Source: Daphnia carinata (lineage: Eukaryota > Arthropoda > Branchiopoda > Diplostraca > Daphniidae). From it: a stretch of 64,000 nucleotides of DNA. The notes beneath the pieces were generated by a model. That model saw only the letters and a list, made by a program, of their open reading frames with translations. It had not been told where the DNA came from and did no database searches. The DNA lies in contig NC_081340.1 of assembly GCF_022539665.2 (NCBI RefSeq), positions 4,588,001-4,652,000 on the forward strand, given 5' to 3'. How positions within the stretch are numbered: position 1 is the stretch's first letter; each line of letters begins with the position of its first letter. A program made the position numbers and the translations under genes. Shown here piece by piece: positions 61,701 through 64,000 of the stretch.

Positions 61701-64000
61701 TGAACTTGACTTTGTATAATATCAGTTGCGATAGCAATTGAAGTGCGCTCTAAAAACGAGAGGATAGGAAAGCCTTGCTGTTCCATCGGCAATGTCCGGT
61801 ACCGGTCATTTCTTTTTGACGGGGGGTGTGACTGGAATCGAAAAACACGTTAGAATAAAAATGTGTAAAAGCAATGCGTTCGGCTAGACAAGAAATAAAA
61901 GGGGAAAGAAGAAGACGTAGAAACAGTGCAGCAAAAAGGCGATTAATCAATGACCGAGCACGGGTGCGGTTAGACTTTGGAAGGATTTCTCTTGCGCTTG
62001 CCAGGTCGGTGTGTGTTTCAGCTCGTTGACGTTTTCAGGAGAAATTGCGGTGGAACAAAAAAGGGACTAAGCGCCGGTCACGTTTTCGAACGTCTTCATT
62101 AAAAAAATATCAAAAATAAAGTGACAATGATTTTTCGTTGTCACTTGTTTCTTGTGTATAAAGTGTAGAAAATCAGAATAATTTTGCTTGTCAGTCTGCG
62201 GTGAATTGAGGACATTTTGATGATAGTAGAACCAGAAATGTTGGCCCTCTTTTCTTCTCATTAATGCCATCACGTCTTCTGTTGAGTGAAAAGATTGGTT
62301 GGCATGTTTTTTTTCCACACATGAAAAGAAATTCAATGGGTCTTTCGGTGTCGCTTTGAATTTTATTCATTGTACACGTGTAAATACAACTAGGGAAAAA
62401 AATAAAACAATTTAAGCGAAGAGTTGTACGATTTTATTTTGAATTCTGCTAGCCGATGGTGAACGTTTTCTGTCTAGCCACTTTTCTTCCGTGGTTCGGC
62501 TTTTTTTTTTAGGTTTAAAAATCGCCAGTCCACAAGATGATCAATCTGTTGTGCCCGTCTCCATCTATCTCTGCTGGTCATTCGCTCTTCGCCCGAATGG
62601 ACAAAGAAAATCAAAGGCAAATGTTATTGCTCACGCCATCCTTTCGCGAAACACAGATCCATCATATGCTTCACATTCTTTTCCTTGATCTAAATCTAGA
62701 CTTGACCGATCATATCATTGCGTCTTGCCCACTTCGGTCGTTCAACCTTTAAAAAAAAAAATTGCGAGTTATGAACCATTTTTCAAGGTGTTGTGGGCTG
62801 TCAGCAGCTCTAAGTTTGAGATAACACTATTCAACATACTTCAGAGAGCAAAGTAAAAGGGCTAGGCTGTTTTTTTTTTTTTGCTGATGTTTCATGCAAA
62901 TGTTGAAAATGAATTCCTAACCAGCGATGGCGAAACTAAGCCATGGGCACCGCACCTCAGAAACTCGTTATTTTTTTTTTTTGTTCACAAAAGACGTTCA
63001 AAGAGTTTGCCAGTATATCTGTTTTGACCTTTCCCGATTCTGCAGACCTCTTGATGGCTTCTAATTACAGGTGTGCTAAGGGCAAAATGCATCTATCCTC
63101 AAGCGCGTTCACATGAAATGTCCCATCGTGTGCTCGGCATACGGCAGCTAAAAACTCTTGGCATAAGCAACAACCTCTCGGCACCGACAAACGAACCATT
63201 CAACAAAAGTCGATTTAAGGTTGGGTGGTTCATTAAGGTGCATTCATCTTAAAAGACTCTGACCGTTTTTTACTTTTCGATTAAAATTTCTGCCAACCAC
63301 CAGTTGATTTCGGTATTTCCCGTCATTGCTTCTAGTTGCCCTAACTCCAAGGCAAACAAGCGTCGTTTAATTACTTGGTCATTTGGCTAAGTTGATGAGC
63401 GTGTATCACGGGCGTGGCTTGACTTTCAACTAAAATAATGATGCTACGGTAGAGTAGATAATCTCATCACAAACATCAGGCTAGGGATCAGGCATTTGAC
63501 CACTTCCTTATTGCGAGTCCTCACCAGTCTCGTCTTAATTTCCGATAAGGATCGTAGACTTGGTTGCCAAAAGGGTGGGATTTGATTTTTATCGTAGGAA
63601 AGGGAACGTATGGAGTTGTGGCGAAAATGTTTGTTAGTTTATTATTCCAAAGTCCGAAAAAGAAACTTGAGAAAGATCATCAGAGTTTCCGGTTTTGAGA
63701 ATTTGATGCAATCTCATTTTCCCTCTGTTTATTATGAACGTTGTTGTTGTTTATTTCATCTTGACGGCAGTCTCATTGTTTTTATGCCCCATGGTGGGAA
63801 AATCCAAAAGAAATTGCGGTACATGCCGGCGTTCTTTTGTCTTTGCGTCCTTTTTCTTTTTACCAGGGTCACCTGAGTCGCGTCTCTTTCATTACTCACC
63901 GGATGAACGTCATATTCATAAGAGCTTCATTTTCTAGAATTCAGCTTATGGCGTTTTTAAGTGATGTGTCTTTGTCATTTCTTCTTGCCAAGACATTCAT
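55868..64000. other. Noncoding stretch, likely a long intron
   Basis: T-rich throughout, with many poly(T) runs (56234-56244, 56520-56540, 60661-60674) and a purine-rich block on the plus strand at 58850-58930. Frames near 62490-62750 follow a T-rich AG but lack a good donor and family match. No exon is claimed. Confidence 0.4.
58694..58730. repeat. Uninterrupted 37-base poly(T) tract
   Basis: A perfect homopolymer, the longest in the window. Its length is likely variable or uncertain in the assembly. On the minus strand it could be the A tail of an inserted retro-element, but no element body was recognised beside it. Confidence 0.85.

Noticed and set aside
1-64000. CRISPR arrays, bacterial operons, riboswitches
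   Set aside because: The window is clearly eukaryotic nuclear DNA. The only regular array is a head-to-tail minisatellite without spacers.

Overview
The window is nuclear DNA from an animal. The evidence is spliced genes with GT-AG introns mostly 50-80 bases long, AT-rich spacers, poly(T) tracts, TATA plus TCAGT-type initiators, and clear orthologues of metazoan genes (SPCA-type Ca2+/Mn2+ pump, Ajuba LIM protein, TFIIH p44). The compact gene style and a vasa relic with a CCHC zinc knuckle point to a crustacean, most likely a Daphnia-like water flea. That species assignment is inference from style, not a database match.

Layout. 1-5.7 kb: a partial minus-strand exon at the left edge, a few uncertain plus-strand exons, then a four-exon gene for a small, probably lipidated, acidic protein resembling AP-1 regulator gadkin (AP1AR). 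9.1-15.6 kb: three small minus-strand genes for secreted peptides (72, 90 and 75 aa), two of them clear paralogues, each with a TATA box and a 5-6 codon first exon. 17.0-24.5 kb: the conserved core, namely SPCA pump (+), Ajuba LIM protein (+) and TFIIH p44 (-). 25.3-39.0 kb: a decayed region with relics of vasa, a USP-family deubiquitinase and DNA polymerase delta catalytic subunit. All three keep remnants of introns, so they are not processed copies. Between them lie a tandem 433-bp duplication, hairpin-rich DNA, head-to-head tRNA-like elements, an inverted-repeat element and a 23-bp CpG-rich minisatellite. 43.0-47.1 kb: an intact 18-exon secreted M1 aminopeptidase (966 aa). 48.3-48.95 kb: a secreted 104-aa peptide gene (+) with TATA, initiator and poly(A) signal. 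50-64 kb: almost entirely noncoding, holding one convincing translation-start exon (55787-55867) of a gene that must continue to the right.

The intact genes do not form a pathway. SPCA loads the Golgi with Ca2+/Mn2+, Ajuba links junctions to Hippo signalling, p44 is part of transcription/repair factor TFIIH, and the aminopeptidase and small peptides are exported. For the aminopeptidase, the four secreted peptides, p44, SPCA and Ajuba, the summed exon lengths are divisible by three and all junction phases agree, which supports those models. No clear new defence-like or operon-like system is visible. The most unusual material is the structured repeat DNA at 30.4-33.7 kb and 40.0-40.5 kb.
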